NCBI GenBank assembly: GCA_026986055.1
Contig: JALSPH010000252.1
Span: 1-7,050, forward strand
Source: Campylobacterales bacterium
GTDB taxonomy: Bacteria > Campylobacterota > Campylobacteria > Campylobacterales > Hydrogenimonadaceae
Direction: 5' to 3'
DNA: 7,050 nt
Shown: piece by piece, positions 5,228 to 7,050 of the stretch
Numbering within the stretch: position 1 is the stretch's first letter
Layout: the number at the start of each line of letters is the position of its first letter
Made by a program: the position numbers and the translations under genes
Notes under the pieces: generated by a model
What the model was told of the DNA's origin: nothing
What the model saw: only the letters and a program-made list of their open reading frames with translations
Databases searched by the model: none

Positions 5228-5635
5228 CTATAGACAACCTTTGAAGAAAGACTTCTTTGGCGGTGGTGGAGCTTTGAACTCTCTTGTGTGAATTATATTG
5301 TTCTTTTCGTCATAGGAGCCTATGATAGTAACTTCGTTTCTATTTATAGCTTCATCCAGCTCGCTTCTATGCAGTTTTCCCAAATCCACTTTGTAATATT
5401 TCCCGTCATCATGGACATAAAGCACCAGTTGCTCTTTTATAGGGTCTCCAAACTGCCATGTTTTAAAGCAGCCTTCAAAACCGCAAACGGCTGTCTCAAG
5501 GCGACAATCTTTGAACATATCGTTTTCAGCACACCACTTTGTGGTCAAAAATCCTTTTTTCTCTATCTCTTCACTACTTGCAAAAAGCGCAGTCGCAAAA
5601 AGCGCAGAAAGGGCCAACATTACCAGTTTTTTCAT
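5228..5635 (-). CDS. small secreted Cys-containing protein of unknown function
   Basis: A 135-residue protein with a clear Sec-type signal peptide: MKKL, a hydrophobic core rich in Leu/Ala (to about residue 19), then ALFAS with probable cleavage near residue 19-20. The mature part has cysteines at 35, 44, 51, 56 and 134. The first four (C-x8-C-x6-C-x4-C) could form disulfides or bind a metal, and the C-terminus ends with a proline run and FFKGCL. I recognise no family. The start is ATG 5635, not the GTG three bases before it: GGAGGTG (5641-5647) is 5 nt from the ATG but only 2 from the GTG. Its ATG overlaps the TGA of the cytochrome gene by one base, so the products are co-expressed and both periplasmic. 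It may be an accessory or small subunit of the same complex (inference). Confidence 0.75.
   Translation of the reverse strand: MKKLVMLALSALFATALFASSEEIEKKGFLTTKWCAENDMFKDCRLETAVCGFEGCFKTWQFGDPIKEQLVLYVHDDGKYYKVDLGKLHRSELDEAINRNEVTIIGSYDEKNNIIHTREFKAPPPPKKSFFKGCL
5580..5607 (-). repeat. 15-bp tandem repeat in the signal-peptide coding region
   Basis: The 13-mer GCAAAAAGCGCAG (plus strand) occurs at 5580-5592 and 5595-5607, a 15-bp period. It encodes ALFAT-ALFAS in the signal peptide core, so slippage could lengthen or shorten the hydrophobic stretch by five residues without a frameshift. Confidence 0.8.
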
Positions 5636-6831
5636 CACTTCACCTCCGATTTGAGGGTTTTGAGGTAGGCTACCATATCGTCAAGGCTCTTATCGTCCAA
5701 CGGATATGGAGGCATTGCAGATTGGCGTTTGCCATCCACTACATTGTACCACGGCGTATTGGGGTGGGCATTTCTGTTGTATCCGGGAACCACTACCGCA
5801 CTGGGATCTACAAGCGACTCTCGCAGATATGCTGCAGTCGAGTAGCCTCCTACATTGTCAAGACCGGGAGCCATATAACTTTTGGGGCTCAAACCGCTTA
5901 TGTGGTGGCAGCCGGTACAACCATTCTGCTCTATAAGCTCCTTACCGTGCTTGGCATCACCTTTTACCGGTGCCGTCAAAGAGGAGACAAGCTTCTCACC
6001 GCCATTTTGACTCACGAGCTTTACAGGTATCCAGCCGGAGAGCATTTTCTGCCCATCCCTGTTGAGCCTGGCTCCATCCCATGCAGCGAAAGCTACAGGA
6101 AAAGCCCCTTTTAGATTCAGGTAGGAGTCTTTGAGAGGGCGCACCAGTGTTCCTTTCCACTCTTTATCTCCATATTTCATATCTGCATCGAACTTTTCGC
6201 TTCCATCTTTAATCTCGGTCATAGAACGAAACCCTTCGGAGATAAAAGAGCGTTGATAATCTTTGACGGCAAGTTTTTCGACCTTTCGGGCAAACTCTTT
6301 CGTTGCTTTACCGAATATATTTTTGCTAAGTATATTCTGCTGCATTCCCACATCACCATTTCCGTTTGGTTCGTAAACTTTCTCCACGGCTTTTTGCAGG
6401 TGTATGACAACAGGTCTGCCGTCACTTCCCATCCCAATGTATGGGAGCTTCTGCGGGTTGGAGTAGTTGACGGGAAACTGAACCGCGAAACCGTCGGCGT
6501 AGACATCGGACTTGTAGCCTCTTTGTATGTTTCTCGTTCCATCGGGCCACTCAAGCAGAAAAGCTATATTTTTGCTATTGTATATTGCCTTTACCCTAGC
6601 CTCTTTCGCTTTCAAGCCTTCATTGAGAGCGTTGGCTCTTTTGTCGTTCATACTCAATGCAGTCTGCGGGTATAGATGAATGGTAGTTCCCTTTACATAT
6701 CCCCAAGCCTTTGAGTCCGGCGTCAGTTTTGTAACGTCACGCTCCGTCTTCTGCGCCAATATCACACCATCGGCCAAAAGGGCAGATGCAACCAGCGATG
6801 TAGCCAGCAGTGCTGAAGTTATCTTAGTCAT
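5635..6831 (-). CDS. periplasmic cytochrome: EbdC-like heme b (molybdoenzyme gamma subunit) domain fused to a C-terminal cytochrome c
   Basis: A 398-residue secreted protein. A Sec signal peptide (1-20, ending SALLA) is followed by a domain (about 45-275) resembling the heme b-binding subunit of DMSO-reductase type II enzymes (ethylbenzene, selenate, chlorate and dimethylsulfide dehydrogenases/reductases). Landmarks are AIYNSKNIAFLLEWPD (82-97), GFAVQFP (114-120), YIGMGSDGRPV (131-141, Met134 a candidate heme ligand) and FAAWDGARLNRDG (248-260). A class I cytochrome c domain follows (about 288-395) with C305-T-G-C308-H309 and a likely distal Met373 in SAMPPYP. Classical gamma subunits are about half this length and lack the extra heme c. 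It would pass electrons between the molybdoenzyme's Fe-S subunit and the respiratory chain. Its start overlaps the preceding gene by 8 bp, and its stop overlaps the next start. The enzyme's substrate cannot be deduced here. Confidence 0.85.
   Translation of the reverse strand: MTKITSALLATSLVASALLADGVILAQKTERDVTKLTPDSKAWGYVKGTTIHLYPQTALSMNDKRANALNEGLKAKEARVKAIYNSKNIAFLLEWPDGTRNIQRGYKSDVYADGFAVQFPVNYSNPQKLPYIGMGSDGRPVVIHLQKAVEKVYEPNGNGDVGMQQNILSKNIFGKATKEFARKVEKLAVKDYQRSFISEGFRSMTEIKDGSEKFDADMKYGDKEWKGTLVRPLKDSYLNLKGAFPVAFAAWDGARLNRDGQKMLSGWIPVKLVSQNGGEKLVSSLTAPVKGDAKHGKELIEQNGCTGCHHISGLSPKSYMAPGLDNVGGYSTAAYLRESLVDPSAVVVPGYNRNAHPNTPWYNVVDGKRQSAMPPYPLDDKSLDDMVAYLKTLKSEVK
5641..5647 (-). promoter_or_regulatory. 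ribosome binding site GGAGGTG for the small secreted protein
   Basis: It lies within the last codons of the cytochrome gene, 5 nt before ATG 5635-5633. It decides between the adjacent GTG and ATG in favour of the ATG. Confidence 0.7.
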
Positions 6832-7050
6832 ATTCCACCACCTTGAACTTATATTTGTTTGCGGTATTTTTACCGGCCATATATCTGTTGTCTACAGGCG
6901 CGAGAGAGAGCCCCTGCTTCTTGGCGATACTCTGGTAATACTCCTGATCGAGCCTGAACATATCGGAGTGCTTGTAGGCTATGAGTATATCCATAAGTTC
7001 GCTCTCGCCGGTCTCTTTTCTCTTTTTCATTTCGGCTCTTAGAGTCTTCA
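6824..7050 (-). CDS. C-terminal end of an upstream operon protein, possibly the iron-sulfur beta subunit (start outside window)
   Basis: The frame is open to the window edge and gives the last 74-75 residues of a longer protein; an internal ATG at 7030 is not needed, because the reading frame continues upstream with codons for KTLRAE. This piece is charged, has no cysteine, and ends NKYKFKVVEYD. It has no motif I can recognise. Its TAA overlaps the start of the cytochrome gene (ATGACTAA, 8 bp), so it belongs to the same operon. In selenate, dimethylsulfide and ethylbenzene enzyme operons the genes just before the gamma subunit encode the Fe-S beta subunit or the chaperone. Since a TorD gene lies elsewhere here, the beta subunit is the more likely guess, from gene order only. 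Confidence 0.55.
   Translation of the reverse strand, partial: KTLRAEMKKRKETGESELMDILIAYKHSDMFRLDQEYYQSIAKKQGLSLAPVDNRYMAGKNTANKYKFKVVEYD

Noticed and set aside
5636..5638. GTG start for the small secreted protein
   Set aside because: It is only 2 nt from GGAGGTG, while the ATG right after it is optimally spaced and overlaps the preceding stop as TGATG.
5539..6114. 191-codon plus-strand frame opposite the cytochrome gene and the small secreted protein
   Set aside because: It spans the junction of two real genes on the other strand and has no recognisable domain.
6253..6675. 140-codon plus-strand frame opposite the EbdC-like domain
   Set aside because: The minus strand encodes a recognisable heme-binding domain here; the antisense product has no support.

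Overview
The window looks like chromosome of a Campylobacterota (former Epsilonproteobacteria) bacterium, probably a free-living, sulfur- or hydrogen-oxidising type such as Sulfurimonas, Sulfurovum or their vent relatives. This is inferred from gene content and protein style: a CcoG start, an HP0495/YbeD-like DUF493 protein, an EbdC-like cytochrome, a TorD chaperone paired with a multi-cluster ferredoxin, very dense gene packing and heavy use of ATA (Ile) and AGA (Arg). No database was searched, so the genus is open. I saw no tRNA, rRNA, CRISPR array, insertion sequence or phage gene.

Region 1 (1-846, minus strand): the first 55 codons of ccoG, a cbb3 oxidase assembly factor, lie directly downstream of a serine-recombinase-like protein. 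The stop of the recombinase-like gene overlaps the ccoG start by one base. That protein keeps a resolvase-type fold signature and a Hin-like helix-turn-helix, but it appears to lack the catalytic serine, so it is more likely a DNA-binding regulator than a recombinase.

Region 2 (847-1165): a 319-bp AT-rich divergent intergenic region. It holds a sigma70-like promoter for the recombinase-like gene, an extended -10 promoter for moaC, a perfect TATAAT further upstream, and an imperfect inverted repeat of about 50 bp.

Region 3 (1166-3004, plus strand): moaC (molybdopterin precursor synthesis) overlaps a DUF493 gene, followed 17 bp later by a 366-residue, all-helical, charged protein of unknown function.

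Region 4 (3013-5091, minus strand): a TorD-type chaperone gene with its own extended -10 promoter, an overlapping gene for a cytoplasmic protein with four [4Fe-4S] cluster motifs, and a gamma-glutamylcyclotransferase-like gene. The last ends 8 bp from the convergent region 3 operon.

Region 5 (5228-7050, minus strand): the end of an operon entering from outside the window. It has the C-terminus of an upstream protein (perhaps the iron-sulfur beta subunit), a secreted EbdC-like heme b subunit fused to a monoheme cytochrome c, and a small secreted Cys-rich protein, closed by a GC-rich hairpin terminator. Each gene overlaps the next by a few bases.

Taken together, regions 3-5 read as a molybdenum-enzyme neighbourhood: cofactor synthesis (MoaC), enzyme maturation (TorD, perhaps the ferredoxin) and the electron-transfer end of a periplasmic DMSO-reductase type II-like enzyme. 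Its catalytic subunit would lie beyond position 7050, and its substrate cannot be told from this window.
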